Shown one piece after another: positions 8,971 to 18,180 of a stretch of DNA of 64,000 nt. This DNA is from Panacibacter microcysteis. GTDB lineage: Bacteria > Bacteroidota > Bacteroidia > Chitinophagales > Chitinophagaceae. The stretch spans positions 124,001-188,000 of the forward strand of contig NZ_JADWYR010000001.1 of NCBI RefSeq assembly GCF_015831355.1, read 5' to 3'. Every line of letters starts with the position of its first letter. The first letter of the stretch is position 1. The position numbers and the translations under genes are program-made. The notes under the pieces are model-generated. The model searched no databases. It was not told the origin of the DNA and worked only from the letters and a program-made list of their open reading frames with translations.

Positions 8971-9004
8971 ACATGGCATCGCCTGTTGCGTCGCACTCTT
9001 GTAC
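8953..9004 (+). repeat. Dispersed 52-bp unit, A core with B-type middle
   Basis: Starts GAGCCCGGC (8953), carries the TGGCATCGCC middle typical of B units, and ends with the exact A core (8985-9004). Its outer end overlaps the ychF terminator. Confidence 0.85.
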
Positions 9005-9090
9005 TGTTGAGCCGGTATGCAACAAGCGCGATGCGAGACAGCCGCCAGTATAAGAACGAGGTAAACCGCGTAAAAACGCAGCGCTGGTGT

Positions 9091-9582
9091 TTACCGGCCC
9101 TGGTTGTTGTCAATAAACACCATATGCATATCATAACATGCAGCACGAAAAACTTCTTTAACCACCGCCAGCATACCATCGCTTTGCCTGTTTGCTTTGT
9201 AGCCAAAAAACTGCACCCAATAAACGCCCATTGCTTTTCTTAATTCGTAGGCATAATCATTCATATCAAAAGCATCATCGTACAAAGCATGTACAATGGC
9301 ATGACAACCTTTGGATACTTTGTCTGTAAGTTTTTTCTGTAAGTCTTTCTCTTCAGAAAGTTCATCAATTATTTCCTGCACATACAGCCTTTTACGCTGT
9401 CCGCCTGCTTTGGCTATCTGCTGTAATTTACTTTCCATTTCATGCAGCTCCGGCAGCGCATTATTGAACTCTTCCACAGGGCGGTTGTTCCTGTAGTATC
9501 TTACTTTCTTTACCAATAAGCCAAGATCGTTTGAATAATTGTCGGCAGGGGCTTTCTGGAATTCATATTTGAGCAAGTCCAT
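9091..9582 (-). CDS. Conserved-looking hypothetical protein
   Basis: Encodes 163 residues from ATG 9580-9582 (MDLLKYEFQKAP). An in-frame extension to 9669 adds a low-quality stretch and is less likely. The protein is soluble, charged and predicted largely helical, with a heptad-like region around residues 45-100 (ELHEMESKLQQ, ELSEEKDLQKKL). No known domain is recognised and no signal peptide is seen. It is convergent with ychF. Coding is supported by length, composition and lack of a better frame on either strand. Confidence 0.65.
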   Translation of the reverse strand: MDLLKYEFQKAPADNYSNDLGLLVKKVRYYRNNRPVEEFNNALPELHEMESKLQQIAKAGGQRKRLYVQEIIDELSEEKDLQKKLTDKVSKGCHAIVHALYDDAFDMNDYAYELRKAMGVYWVQFFGYKANRQSDGMLAVVKEVFRAACYDMHMVFIDNNQGR

Positions 9583-9690
9583 AAAATCGTTATTTAGTTC
9601 CTTGAATTTACGGAAAAAACAAACGCAAAAAAATAACCGGAAACAGTACTTCCCGGTTATTCCTTTCAATGTATTTAATATAGATCAGGC

Positions 9691-10323
9691 TTATTTCATC
9701 CAGTTGGCGGGGTCACTTCTCCACTGCAACAATAGCGGCTCCAGGTCAGCAGCAACAATGCCTTTTTCCATACCAAGCGTAATCATAGCACCATAGTTGG
9801 TTAAGGAAATAAATTTGCAGTGCTTTTCTTCAAACGCATTATCGGCAACATCAAATCCGTAATTGAAAATAGAAACCATGCCTGCCACTTCCACACCTGC
9901 GTTGCGTAATACATCAACAACCTGCAAACTGCTTTTACCTGTTGAGATGAGGTCTTCTACCACCACCACTTTCTGGCCGGGCTCATAAGCGCCTTCTATC
10001 TGGTTGCCCATACCATGTTCTTTTGGTTTTGGCCGTACGTACAGGAATGGCAGTTTCAACTGGTCAGCAGCCATAGCGCCCCAGGCAATACCAGCTGTGG
10101 CTACACCTGCAAGCGCATCAGCTTCCGGGAATTGCTCGAAAATTACGTTACACATTTCGCTCTTGATAAAATCGCGTATGTAAGGAAACGACAACACTTT
10201 CCTGTTATCGCAATAAATTGGGCTCTTCCATCCGCTTGCCCATGTAAAAGGCTGTTCAGGACTCAATTTTACTGCGCCTGCCTGTAATAATTTTTCAGCT
10301 ACTGCTTTTTCATTTGATGACAT
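9691..10323 (-). CDS. pyrE: Orotate phosphoribosyltransferase
   Basis: Encodes 210 residues from ATG 10321-10323 (MSSNEKAVAEKLLQAGAVKL). The frame runs open to 10575, but that part overlaps the divergent Nudix gene. The PRPP-binding loop is VVVVEDLISTGKSS, and YVRPKPKEHG supplies catalytic lysines; FTWASGWKSPIYCDNR is the typical N-terminal substrate region. The enzyme makes OMP from orotate and PRPP in pyrimidine synthesis. No other pyr genes are adjacent. Confidence 0.95.
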   Translation of the reverse strand: MSSNEKAVAEKLLQAGAVKLSPEQPFTWASGWKSPIYCDNRKVLSFPYIRDFIKSEMCNVIFEQFPEADALAGVATAGIAWGAMAADQLKLPFLYVRPKPKEHGMGNQIEGAYEPGQKVVVVEDLISTGKSSLQVVDVLRNAGVEVAGMVSIFNYGFDVADNAFEEKHCKFISLTNYGAMITLGMEKGIVAADLEPLLLQWRSDPANWMK

Positions 10324-10411
10324 AACAAGTATATTTACCAGATGGAGCGAAGGTAAGCGGAGGAGGTTACAATTTCCGGATGACTCACTAAAAATTATAA
10401 ACACCATTGTT

Positions 10412-10828
10412 ATGCCCATAAAAATTATTGCTGCCGGTGGCCTCGTAACCAATGAAAACAATGAACTGCTGATGATCTTCCGCCGCGGCAAATGGGATCT
10501 TCCAAAAGGCAAACTCGATGATGGGGAATCAATCCCTGAATGTGCGGTTAGAGAAGTAGCGGAAGAAACGGGCATCAGCGATATTACCCTTGGTGAACTG
10601 ATTGGGCTTACGTACCACGAATACTACGACAAATGGCAAAACAGCGATGCAATCAAAGAAACGCACTGGTATGCCATGAAAGTTACCGGCTCTCCTGTAC
10701 CCGTACCGCAGGAAGAAGAGCATATAGAAAAGATCATCTGGGCAAATGATGAAGCAGTCAGCAACTGCTTAAAAAACAGTTACAAGAATATTGAAGATAT
10801 TATTGCCAGATTCAAAGGCCAAAGTTAA
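10412..10828 (+). CDS. Nudix hydrolase
   Basis: Encodes 138 residues. The full Nudix box is present at about residues 35-57 (GKLDDGES....AVREVAEETGI), with the REVAEE metal-binding glutamates. The start MPIKIIAAGGLVTNE is typical of small MutT-like members. These enzymes hydrolyse nucleoside diphosphate derivatives; the substrate cannot be read from sequence. It is divergent from pyrE, and its stop (10826-10828) directly abuts the stop of the converging lipoprotein gene. Confidence 0.9.
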   Translation: MPIKIIAAGGLVTNENNELLMIFRRGKWDLPKGKLDDGESIPECAVREVAEETGISDITLGELIGLTYHEYYDKWQNSDAIKETHWYAMKVTGSPVPVPQEEEHIEKIIWANDEAVSNCLKNSYKNIEDIIARFKGQS

Positions 10829-11383
10829 TCAGAAACACGTGCCTGTATTTGCAGGATCCCATCCATCGCAGATCCTGATGTCTCCATAACCTGTTTTATA
10901 ATCGGGGTTATCTTTTGCAGAAATACTATAATAAACCCTGCGTGAAGATTTGGATGGAAACTGGTTTGCATCCAAAGCGAAATTCATGTTTACCAGACCT
11001 GCCGCTTTAAATGCCTGCTTTGTTAATACATTCAGTTTTTCGTCGGCAATTACAACTTTAACCAGTACCGAATCTTTCAAATTAAGGTGCAAACCTAATA
11101 TACCAAAGCACGGATTTGGATAAGCCGCAACTAAACTGTTTATATCTGATGCAACTGTGTTGTCAATGTTTATACCGGGATCGAAATCAAACAAGGCCAT
11201 TTCTTCCTTACTGAGCCCTCCGGAAAACTTCCAGTCATTATCTGGTGTACCCTGGTAGAAAAGAAAATTTCCGTAGTAGTCTGTTATCTTGAAACCTTCA
11301 ATACTGATGCCTTTTGCCGCATTGTCTTTATTGCAGGCAGTGACTAAGATAAGGGCAATAAACAAAAAATTACTGCTACGCAT
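10829..11383 (-). CDS. Hypothetical lipoprotein
   Basis: Encodes 184 residues. A signal sequence MRSSNFLFIALILVTAC ends in a lipobox with C17, so the product should be a lipid-anchored envelope protein. The mature part is rich in beta-type sequence and ends with a Cys-containing motif (CDGWDPANTGTCF). No domain is recognised. It is the last gene of a probable minus-strand operon with the thioesterase (35 bases apart) and glycosyltransferase upstream. Confidence 0.7.
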   Translation of the reverse strand: MRSSNFLFIALILVTACNKDNAAKGISIEGFKITDYYGNFLFYQGTPDNDWKFSGGLSKEEMALFDFDPGINIDNTVASDINSLVAAYPNPCFGILGLHLNLKDSVLVKVVIADEKLNVLTKQAFKAAGLVNMNFALDANQFPSKSSRRVYYSISAKDNPDYKTGYGDIRICDGWDPANTGTCF

Positions 11384-11418
11384 AGAATAGGTGTTTAGAG
11401 TTTAGGCGAAGATAAGGG

Positions 11419-11853
11419 TCAGAGTGCTTTCTTCTTCAAAATTGCAACAGTTAACCTGCTGATACAAACCAGTTTATTTCTTTCGTCTTTTATACGTATG
11501 TCCCACACATGCGTAGTTGCGCCGATATGTATAGGTGTGCATGTACCGGTAACAAACCCGCTTCTTACACTGCGAACATGATTGGCATTTATTTCTATAC
11601 CAACACAAATAAATTTCTCCGGGTCTATTACGAGGGCACTGCATACGCTTCCCAGCGTTTCTGCCAGTGCAGCAGAAGCGCCGCCATGCAACAGCCCGTA
11701 CGGCTGATGTGTGCGATGGTCAACAGGCATTGTTGCTACAAGATAGTCTGCCCCTACCTCTGTAAAGTGCAAACCGATGTGCTCGCCCATCGTGTTTTTA
11801 CCGAGGGGATTGATACCGTCTATTGTTATTTGTTTGTTGAACCAGATACTCAT
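11419..11853 (-). CDS. Hotdog-fold acyl-CoA thioesterase (PaaI/MenI-like)
   Basis: Encodes 144 residues with the PaaI-type hotdog signature. HQPYGLLHGGASAALAETLGS (about residues 48-68) holds the HGG loop and the active-site acidic residue. The sequence is close to 1,4-dihydroxy-2-naphthoyl-CoA hydrolases of menaquinone synthesis, but other hotdog thioesterases look alike and no men genes are nearby. It sits 14 bases after the glycosyltransferase gene on the same strand, in a likely operon. The class is secure; the substrate is not. Confidence 0.85.
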   Translation of the reverse strand: MSIWFNKQITIDGINPLGKNTMGEHIGLHFTEVGADYLVATMPVDHRTHQPYGLLHGGASAALAETLGSVCSALVIDPEKFICVGIEINANHVRSVRSGFVTGTCTPIHIGATTHVWDIRIKDERNKLVCISRLTVAILKKKAL

Positions 11854-11867
11854 ATAAGCCTTTTAAT

Positions 11868-12866
11868 TTACCACAATATTTTTTCTGTTGCTGCAGTAAT
11901 GCGATCCATGTCCTGCAGTTGCATACACTTAAAATGACTACGTGGGCATTTCTTTAACCCGTAATTGGAACATGGCTGGCAAGACAAACCTTTTACAACA
12001 AAGTTTTCATACGTGAATTTTACTGCCTGCTGTGTGTCTTTGCCATAATAAGGTTCTACATCAAGTTCAGGAGAAGTACCACCCCAGATGGCCAGCACAG
12101 GCCGGTTAAATGCACATGCAATGTATTGCAAACCGGTATCGTGAGAAATAACAAGCTTTGCTTTTTTTACCAGGTCTGCAGACTGGTTGAGGTTAAACTT
12201 TCCGCAGGCATTGTATATCTTGATCGCATCGACCTTTTCAATTTGCTCAGCTTCCCAAATGTCTTCTTTACCACCTACCAGTATGATCGGGTGGTTGATT
12301 TTATTGCAGAGTTGCTGCAGCTTTTCTACCGGTAGTTTTTTGGTAAAATAAGAACCACCTATAACCAGGGCCACGTAACCAAACCTGTGGGTGAGCGGTA
12401 TTGCCTCTAAAGGCAATACATCTTTTTCCCCGATAAAATAATCGAGCCCTTTGCCATCGTCTTTTACACCAAGCGGCGCTACAGTATCAAGACTTCTTTG
12501 CGTAATGTGTTTATCCATCATTACGTTGATATGAAGTTTTGTAAGTAAAAATTTTCGCAGCGTTTCTTTCTTATATGTAAGTGTTTTGGTGCGTAAGGCA
12601 AGCTTTATACTAAATGTTCTGAAATTTTTGTGCAGGTCTACCACGTAATCGTATTGCTCTGCTTTTAATTGTTGTTTTAGCTGTGCCAGGTTATTATCGA
12701 AGTAAAAGAATTTGTCGATATAGGGATTATGTTCTGTAACAGCTTTCATACCTTGCTTTGTAAGAAAATGTACTTCTGCATTAAGCTGTTTTTTTAAACA
12801 ACGCATAACGGGTGAAGCGAGTACAATATCGCCAATGGAAGAAAAACGTATAACTAGTATTTTCAT
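11868..12866 (-). CDS. Glycosyltransferase family 9 (heptosyltransferase-like)
   Basis: Encodes 332 residues. The N-terminus MKILVIRFSSIGDIVLASPVM is the classic GT9 start, and the second domain has ISHDTGLQYIACAFNRPVLAIWGGTSP, the ADP-heptose binding region of the GT-B fold. GT9 enzymes transfer heptose to the lipopolysaccharide core in the cytoplasm. The C-terminus is rich in cysteine (CQPCSNYGLKKCPRSHFKCM), as in many Bacteroidetes members. A heptose-7-phosphate kinase gene elsewhere in the window (29.1-30.1 kb) fits heptose use by this organism. Confidence 0.88.
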   Translation of the reverse strand: MKILVIRFSSIGDIVLASPVMRCLKKQLNAEVHFLTKQGMKAVTEHNPYIDKFFYFDNNLAQLKQQLKAEQYDYVVDLHKNFRTFSIKLALRTKTLTYKKETLRKFLLTKLHINVMMDKHITQRSLDTVAPLGVKDDGKGLDYFIGEKDVLPLEAIPLTHRFGYVALVIGGSYFTKKLPVEKLQQLCNKINHPIILVGGKEDIWEAEQIEKVDAIKIYNACGKFNLNQSADLVKKAKLVISHDTGLQYIACAFNRPVLAIWGGTSPELDVEPYYGKDTQQAVKFTYENFVVKGLSCQPCSNYGLKKCPRSHFKCMQLQDMDRITAATEKILW

Positions 12867-12980
12867 GCAATGCTGTTGATATAATTATTCCCTGATTAAT
12901 TGTTATAAAGATAAGAATGACAGGCTGAGTTATACGGCGATGGAAGAAACAGCGCGCTGCAGATGCCATGAAAGCAGAAC

Positions 12981-13033
12981 CCTGAAGGGAGTGACACAAC
13001 CGGCGATGCCATAAAAAACTACTGCTGGAAAAC
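12981..13033 (-). repeat. Dispersed 52-bp unit, diverged type B
   Basis: Minus strand: outer start GTTTTCCAGC, middle ATGGCATCGCC, then a B core with a changed 3' end (GTTGTGTCACTCCCTTCAGG, 12981-13000). The B inner block follows as ATGGCATCTGCAGCG (about 12957-12970). No A partner is present. Confidence 0.75.
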
Positions 13034-13087
13034 AAAGACATTTTTACAACTGCAATTCAGAAGCCGGCCTGTGGCGGGCAACCTGTT

Positions 13088-14335
13088 TTACACCGTTTCT
13101 TCTTCAAGGTAATTCAAATCTTTGTGAAAAGTTTCTTCAGTAAAAATTGCGGAGAGTAACCCTATGGTCATTACAACGATACCTGTTATCCAACCGGCTG
13201 TTACATAATCGTAACTTTTCTGCAGCCATATAAAAAGGATAGAGACAAGCGTTAATGAACCCCTTACCATATTTGGCACCGTAGTGGCAACAGTTGCCCT
13301 TATATTGGTGCCAAACTGTTCGGCGGCCATGGTAACAAAAATGGCCCAGAAACCGGTACCAAACCCAAGCAGCGCACTTGCCATATAAAGCTGGTTTACA
13401 CTGGCGCCCTGCAGGTTAAAAAACCATACCATTGCAAGCGCAGTTATACCATAGAAAATGTACAGTGCTTTCTTCCTGCTTTTGAAATACTGGCTTACAA
13501 AGCCAACCAGTATATCGCCAACAGAAATGGCCGCATATGCAAACATTACAGCCTTACCGGGGTCAACGGCGCCCTGTATGTTCATCTTTGCGCCAAACTC
13601 TTTGGAGAATGTAATGAGGATGCCGATTACGTACCAGGTGGGTAAACCAATGAGTATGGCAAGCAGGTATTTTTTCAGGCGTTTTCCGTTACTGAAAAGC
13701 ATCAGGAAATTTCCCTTGGAAACCTTTTTGTTTTCAATGCTTTTGAACATGGTTGATTCGAGTACACCAACACGCATGAGCAATAACACGAAACCCAACC
13801 CACCCCCGATAAAGTAACAAATGCGCCAGCCCGAGTTATCGGGCTGTATAAACATTTCTTTTAAGAAAAAAGCAAATACTGCACCTGTTAACCCAATGCC
13901 TGCCACCATTGATGTTGCAATGCCCCTTTTCTCTTTGGGTAACAGTTCACTTACAAGTGTTATACCTGCGCCAAGCTCGCCTGCAAGGCCTATACCTGTT
14001 ATAAAACGCACGATGGCATACTGGTCTACAGTTTGTACAAAGCCATTGGCAATGTTGCCGAAAGAATATAAAATAATGGATGCATACAAAACTTTTAAAC
14101 GCCCCCGTTTATCGCCCAGTACACCCCACAATATGCCGCCCACGAGCAGGCCGATCATTTGTATATTAATGATGAATAAACCATCTGATGATATCTGCTG
14201 ATCATTCAGGCCGAGCGACTTAAGCGAAGGAACACGGATAATATTAAATAGCAGCAGATCGTAGATATCTACAAAGTAGCCGAGGGCGGCAACCAATACA
14301 GGCAGCGAGAGTATGCCGTATTTCTTTTCTTGCAT
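13088..14335 (-). CDS. MFS transporter
   Basis: Encodes 415 residues with about 12 hydrophobic segments. Major facilitator signatures include GGILWGVLGDKRGRLKVL (loop 2-3, about residues 66-83), GELGAGITLVSELLPKEKRG (loop 4-5) and GWRICYFIGG. The pattern is close to metabolite:proton symporters of the sugar-porter/MHS group. The substrate is unknown. It starts 11 bases after the upstream DedA gene on the same strand, so the two are probably cotranscribed. Confidence 0.88.
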   Translation of the reverse strand: MQEKKYGILSLPVLVAALGYFVDIYDLLLFNIIRVPSLKSLGLNDQQISSDGLFIINIQMIGLLVGGILWGVLGDKRGRLKVLYASIILYSFGNIANGFVQTVDQYAIVRFITGIGLAGELGAGITLVSELLPKEKRGIATSMVAGIGLTGAVFAFFLKEMFIQPDNSGWRICYFIGGGLGFVLLLMRVGVLESTMFKSIENKKVSKGNFLMLFSNGKRLKKYLLAILIGLPTWYVIGILITFSKEFGAKMNIQGAVDPGKAVMFAYAAISVGDILVGFVSQYFKSRKKALYIFYGITALAMVWFFNLQGASVNQLYMASALLGFGTGFWAIFVTMAAEQFGTNIRATVATTVPNMVRGSLTLVSILFIWLQKSYDYVTAGWITGIVVMTIGLLSAIFTEETFHKDLNYLEEETV

Positions 14336-14346
14336 ACGTTGGTTGA

Positions 14347-15066
14347 TTAAACGCTTTCTTTTTTGCTTTTACTGAAAAACAACTTCCAGATAATGGGTAC
14401 TGTTGAGACCAGTACAATGCCTATAACAATTATTTCAAGATGTTCTTTCAGGTCGAAGTTGAACCACTCCAATATCCATTTTTGCAGGAAGTGACCGGCA
14501 AGTATCATACTGGCTACCCATGCAATACAACCCACCAGGTTGAAGTAGGTAAATTTCTTTTTATCCATTTGTACAATACCAGCAACAATGGGTGCAAAAG
14601 TTCTGATGATGGGCACAAACCTGGCCGCTACAATTGCCCAGCCACCATATCTTTCATAAAACTCCTGTGCCTGGTACAGGTATTTCTTCTTAAACAGCAA
14701 AGTATCTTTCCTGTTGTACAAAAATGGCCCACTCTTTCGGCCAAACCAATAACCAACATAGTTACCGAGAATACCGGCTACAGACACAAGTGCTATCAAC
14801 ACAAAGAGGTCCAGCGCTTCATTGCTTACACCACCCAAACCAATCAGGCTTAAAAATGAGTGCGATAAACCGGGGCTGCCATCGTCCATATTCTGTGCAT
14901 AAATACCTGCAACAAAAAGCAGGCTGTCGCCTGGCAAAAAGAAGCCTGCAAACAAACCGGTTTCTGCAAAAATTACAAAAAGCAATAACCACAAGCCACC
15001 ATTCTGAATATAAAACTGTGGCTGTAATAACTCGTGCCAGTCAAAACTTAACAGGTAAGGTATCAT
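14347..15066 (-). CDS. DedA family membrane protein (SNARE-associated/VTT domain)
   Basis: Encodes 239 residues. DedA landmarks are FAETGLFAGFFLPGDSLLFVAG (about residues 34-55), GNYVGYWFGRKSG, and RFVPIIRTFAPIVAGI, with the conserved arginine and G/P motif. DedA proteins are inner-membrane proteins, recently implicated in moving undecaprenyl phosphate or phospholipids across the membrane. Length and topology are normal. It is the first gene of a likely operon with the MFS transporter. Confidence 0.92.
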   Translation of the reverse strand: MIPYLLSFDWHELLQPQFYIQNGGLWLLLFVIFAETGLFAGFFLPGDSLLFVAGIYAQNMDDGSPGLSHSFLSLIGLGGVSNEALDLFVLIALVSVAGILGNYVGYWFGRKSGPFLYNRKDTLLFKKKYLYQAQEFYERYGGWAIVAARFVPIIRTFAPIVAGIVQMDKKKFTYFNLVGCIAWVASMILAGHFLQKWILEWFNFDLKEHLEIIVIGIVLVSTVPIIWKLFFSKSKKESV

Positions 15067-15102
15067 GTATATTAGTCGTTCTTAGTAATAATATTTTTTT
15101 TT

Positions 15103-15154
15103 GAGCCCGGCTGCATTGCTACTATTGGGCAACCGTTGCGTCGCACTCTTGTAC
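15103..15154 (+). repeat. Dispersed 52-bp unit, type A
   Basis: Complete canonical A unit: GAGCCCGGCTGCATTGCTAC at its start and the exact A core at 15135-15154. It lies between the DedA and dicarboxylate transporter genes. Confidence 0.9.
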
Positions 15155-15232
15155 GCCTGCCTTTTACTGAGCATATTCCACCACGCGGGCAAAGCAAACA
15201 AATCTTCAACTTTGGTACTTTAGTTCTGTGGT

Positions 15233-16480
15233 TTATGCCACGGCTTCTTCACCCAGTTCACCTTCCCATTTGCTCACCACACTGGTGGCAAGTGCATTGC
15301 CCAACACATTCGTCATGCTGCGAAACATATCGCAAAAATGATCTATGGGTAATATTAAAGCTACGCCTTCGGGCGGTATTTTAAACATGGCACAGGTGGC
15401 CAGCACCACTACCAGCGAAGCACGCGGTACACCTGCAATGCCTTTACTGGTTAACATCAGTACCAGCAACATGGTTAACTGCGTACCGGTATCAAGGTGT
15501 ATCCCATACGCCTGCGCAATGGCAATACTGGCAAATGTCATATACATCATACTGCCATCCAGATTGAAAGAGTAACCAAGCGGCAATACAAATGAAACAA
15601 TCTTGTCTTTACAACCAAACCGCTCCAATTCTTCTGTAAGTTTTGGAAAAACGGCTTCGCTGCTTGTTGTGGTAAACGCAATGAACAGTGGCTGCACAAT
15701 ACGCCTAAGTAATGCCGGCATCCTGTTACCCAGCACAATAAACCCAACCGCAATCAATACAATCCACAATGCCATTATACCAAGCAAAAAGTATATAAAG
15801 TATTTGGCATAAAATGCAAAAATGGTAAACCCATTAACAGCTATTACTGCGGCTATTGCACCAAATACACCAATGGGTGCAAACTTCATTACATAACCCA
15901 CCATTTTGAGTATGATATGTGATGCGATATCAAGCGCTTTTATCAGTGGCTTTGCATAATCGCCCATTGCAGCCGTAGCAATACCAAAAAAAATAGAGAA
16001 AACAACAATCTGCAGGATTTCATTGCCAGCCATTGCTTCTATCAGGCTTTTAGGAAAAACATGCTCTACAAAATTTTGCAGAGTAAAAGTTTTTGTATTA
16101 CCAGCCAGTGCACTCACGGCTTCTTTATTGGCCTGGTTGAGATCCAGCCCGGCTCCCGGTTTGAAGAAATTTACCAGTACCATACCCAGCAGCAGGCTGG
16201 TAAGTGAGGCGGTAATAAACCACAACAGCGCTTTTCCACCTACACGACCTACCGTTTTAAGATCGCCCAGTTTTGCTATACCTACAACAAGCGTAGCAAA
16301 TACGAGCGGCGCAATAATCATTTGCACCAGGCGCAGGAAGATAGTGGTAAGTAATTTTATGTTGGTTGAAAAAGAAGTAACAGACTCCGGCGAAGCATTA
16401 ACGTGTACTGCATAACCTACAGCAGCGCCGAGGATCATAGCACCCAAAATATACCATGTAAGTTTGCCGGAAGACTTCAT
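15233..16480 (-). CDS. Dicarboxylate/amino acid:cation symporter (DAACS family)
   Basis: Encodes 415 residues, usual for GltP/DctA-type carriers. Recognisable parts are the serine-rich stretch TTTSSEAVFPKLTEEL, PLGYSFNLDGSMMYMT of HP1/TM7, and the C-terminal LTSKGIAGVPRASLVV with LPIDHFCDMFRSMTNVLGN, which carries the substrate- and cation-binding residues. It imports dicarboxylates (glutamate, aspartate or C4 acids) with Na+ or H+. The exact substrate is not certain. It is a single gene on the minus strand, divergent from the amino acid permease. Confidence 0.93.
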   Translation of the reverse strand: MKSSGKLTWYILGAMILGAAVGYAVHVNASPESVTSFSTNIKLLTTIFLRLVQMIIAPLVFATLVVGIAKLGDLKTVGRVGGKALLWFITASLTSLLLGMVLVNFFKPGAGLDLNQANKEAVSALAGNTKTFTLQNFVEHVFPKSLIEAMAGNEILQIVVFSIFFGIATAAMGDYAKPLIKALDIASHIILKMVGYVMKFAPIGVFGAIAAVIAVNGFTIFAFYAKYFIYFLLGIMALWIVLIAVGFIVLGNRMPALLRRIVQPLFIAFTTTSSEAVFPKLTEELERFGCKDKIVSFVLPLGYSFNLDGSMMYMTFASIAIAQAYGIHLDTGTQLTMLLVLMLTSKGIAGVPRASLVVVLATCAMFKIPPEGVALILPIDHFCDMFRSMTNVLGNALATSVVSKWEGELGEEAVA

Positions 16481-16621
16481 GCAGGTAGTGTTTATAAAGC
16501 CGCAATATAGTATTTAAAAATTAACAGCAGTCTTGCTAAACGGCTTTATAAAAGATTTAAAGCCGAACAAAAAGAAATCCTTATTTTGGCAAATCCATTT
16601 TATTAAAAACGAACCAATTGT

Positions 16622-18151
16622 ATGAGTTTATTTGCAAAAAAGTCTTTATCATCTCTTCTTGCGCAGGCAGAGGATAGCGAGAAAGGTTTAAAGAGAACCC
16701 TGGGTGCAGGTAACCTGGTAGCGCTTGGAATTGGTGCTATTATTGGTGCAGGTCTGTTTGTAAGAACAGCCGCTGCTGCCGGCCAGGCTGCAGGGCCAGG
16801 TGTTACATTATCTTTTATAGTAGCAGCCATCGGTTGTGCTTTTGCCGGTTTATGTTATGCAGAGTTTGCTGCCATGATTCCTATTGCGGGCAGCGCTTAT
16901 GCTTACAGCTATGCAACAATGGGCGAACTGGTAGCGTGGGTAATTGGCTGGGCACTCATTATGGAATATGCGTTGGGTGCCGCAACCGTTTCTATTGCAT
17001 GGAGTGAATACCTCAACAAGCTGCTAGGTAACCGAATACCGTATGAATGGTGCCACTCCCCCTTTGAAAGTTTTACAGATTCTGCCGGCATTTTGCATTC
17101 AGGCATCGTAAATGCGCCGGCACTGGTAATCTTGTTATTGCTTACCCTGCTGCTTATAAAAGGCACACAGGAAAGTGCTACGGTAAACATGATCATTGTG
17201 ATCATTAAAGTATCGATCGTTTTACTCTTTATAGCTATTGGCTGGCAGTATATAAATCCTGCCAACCACACACCTTATCTTATTCCTGAAGGAACACCGC
17301 CTGTTACAGACCAGGCTGGTAAAGTAATTGCTGACTACAGCGGCTGGAACAAACATGGATGGGGAGGTGTTTTGGGTGGCGCAGCCATTGTATTCTTTGC
17401 CTTCATTGGTTTTGATGCAGTAAGTACTGCTGCCCAGGAAGCAAAAAATCCTAAAAGAGACATGCCAATTGGTATACTTGGCTCCCTGGTTGTATGTACC
17501 ATTTTATACATTTTATTTGGGCACGTTTTAACGGGCGTGGCAAACTGGAAAGATTTTGTAGATCCTGAAAAGGGACGTGAAGCTTCTGTTGCTTATGCCA
17601 TTAGCACATACATGACAAATTATACCTGGCTGGCTACTGCTGTAACTATAGCAATTCTTGCGGGCTTCTCGTCTGTAATTCTTGTAATGTTAATGGGACA
17701 GAGCCGTGTATTTTATACCATGAGCTCTGACGGACTGATACCAAAAGTTTTTAATGAATTGCACCCGAAATTCAAAACACCTTATAAAGCAAACTGGATA
17801 TTGTTTGTATTTGTTGGTTTGTTTGCAGCTTTTGTACCCGGCCATGTTGCGGGTGATCTTACATCTTTCGGAACATTATTCGCTTTTGTAGTGGTAAGTG
17901 CGGGTGTATGGGTATTGCGTAAAAAAGAACCAACCATTCACAGGCCATTCAGGGCACCTGCAGTACCAATTGTTTCGTCTCTTGGTGTGCTTATCTGCTC
18001 GGCGATGATTGTAGGCCTGGATACACAAACGCTTACAGTTGCATTGGTTTGGATGGCTATAGGACTGGTGGTTTATTTTCTATACAGCCGCCACCACAGT
18101 AAACTGAGAAACCCCTCAGAGATTATACCACACGCAAAAGATTTCAATTAA
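16622..18151 (+). CDS. APC family amino acid permease
   Basis: Encodes 509 residues with about 12-14 hydrophobic segments. The N-terminus has LGAGNLVALGIGAIIGAGLFV, the unwound TM1 of the APC superfamily, and further on FIGFDAVSTAAQEAKNPKRDMPIGI, close to cationic amino acid transporters (CAT type). The C-terminus FRAPAVPIVSSLGV also fits this group. The product is an inner-membrane amino acid carrier; the substrate is not determined. A strong terminator lies 7 bases after the stop. Confidence 0.92.
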   Translation: MSLFAKKSLSSLLAQAEDSEKGLKRTLGAGNLVALGIGAIIGAGLFVRTAAAAGQAAGPGVTLSFIVAAIGCAFAGLCYAEFAAMIPIAGSAYAYSYATMGELVAWVIGWALIMEYALGAATVSIAWSEYLNKLLGNRIPYEWCHSPFESFTDSAGILHSGIVNAPALVILLLLTLLLIKGTQESATVNMIIVIIKVSIVLLFIAIGWQYINPANHTPYLIPEGTPPVTDQAGKVIADYSGWNKHGWGGVLGGAAIVFFAFIGFDAVSTAAQEAKNPKRDMPIGILGSLVVCTILYILFGHVLTGVANWKDFVDPEKGREASVAYAISTYMTNYTWLATAVTIAILAGFSSVILVMLMGQSRVFYTMSSDGLIPKVFNELHPKFKTPYKANWILFVFVGLFAAFVPGHVAGDLTSFGTLFAFVVVSAGVWVLRKKEPTIHRPFRAPAVPIVSSLGVLICSAMIVGLDTQTLTVALVWMAIGLVVYFLYSRHHSKLRNPSEIIPHAKDFN

Positions 18152-18158
18152 AAATAAG

Positions 18159-18180
18159 CCCCGCTTTGCGGGGTTTTTTG
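18159..18180 (+). terminator. Terminator of the amino acid permease gene
   Basis: CCCCGC (18159-18164), loop TTT, GCGGGG (18168-18173), then TTTTTT. A short, strong intrinsic terminator. Confidence 0.9.

Noticed and set aside
9691-10575. Long version of pyrE starting at 10575
   Set aside because: The extra 84 residues overlap the divergent Nudix gene and do not match the pyrE family; the start at 10323 does.
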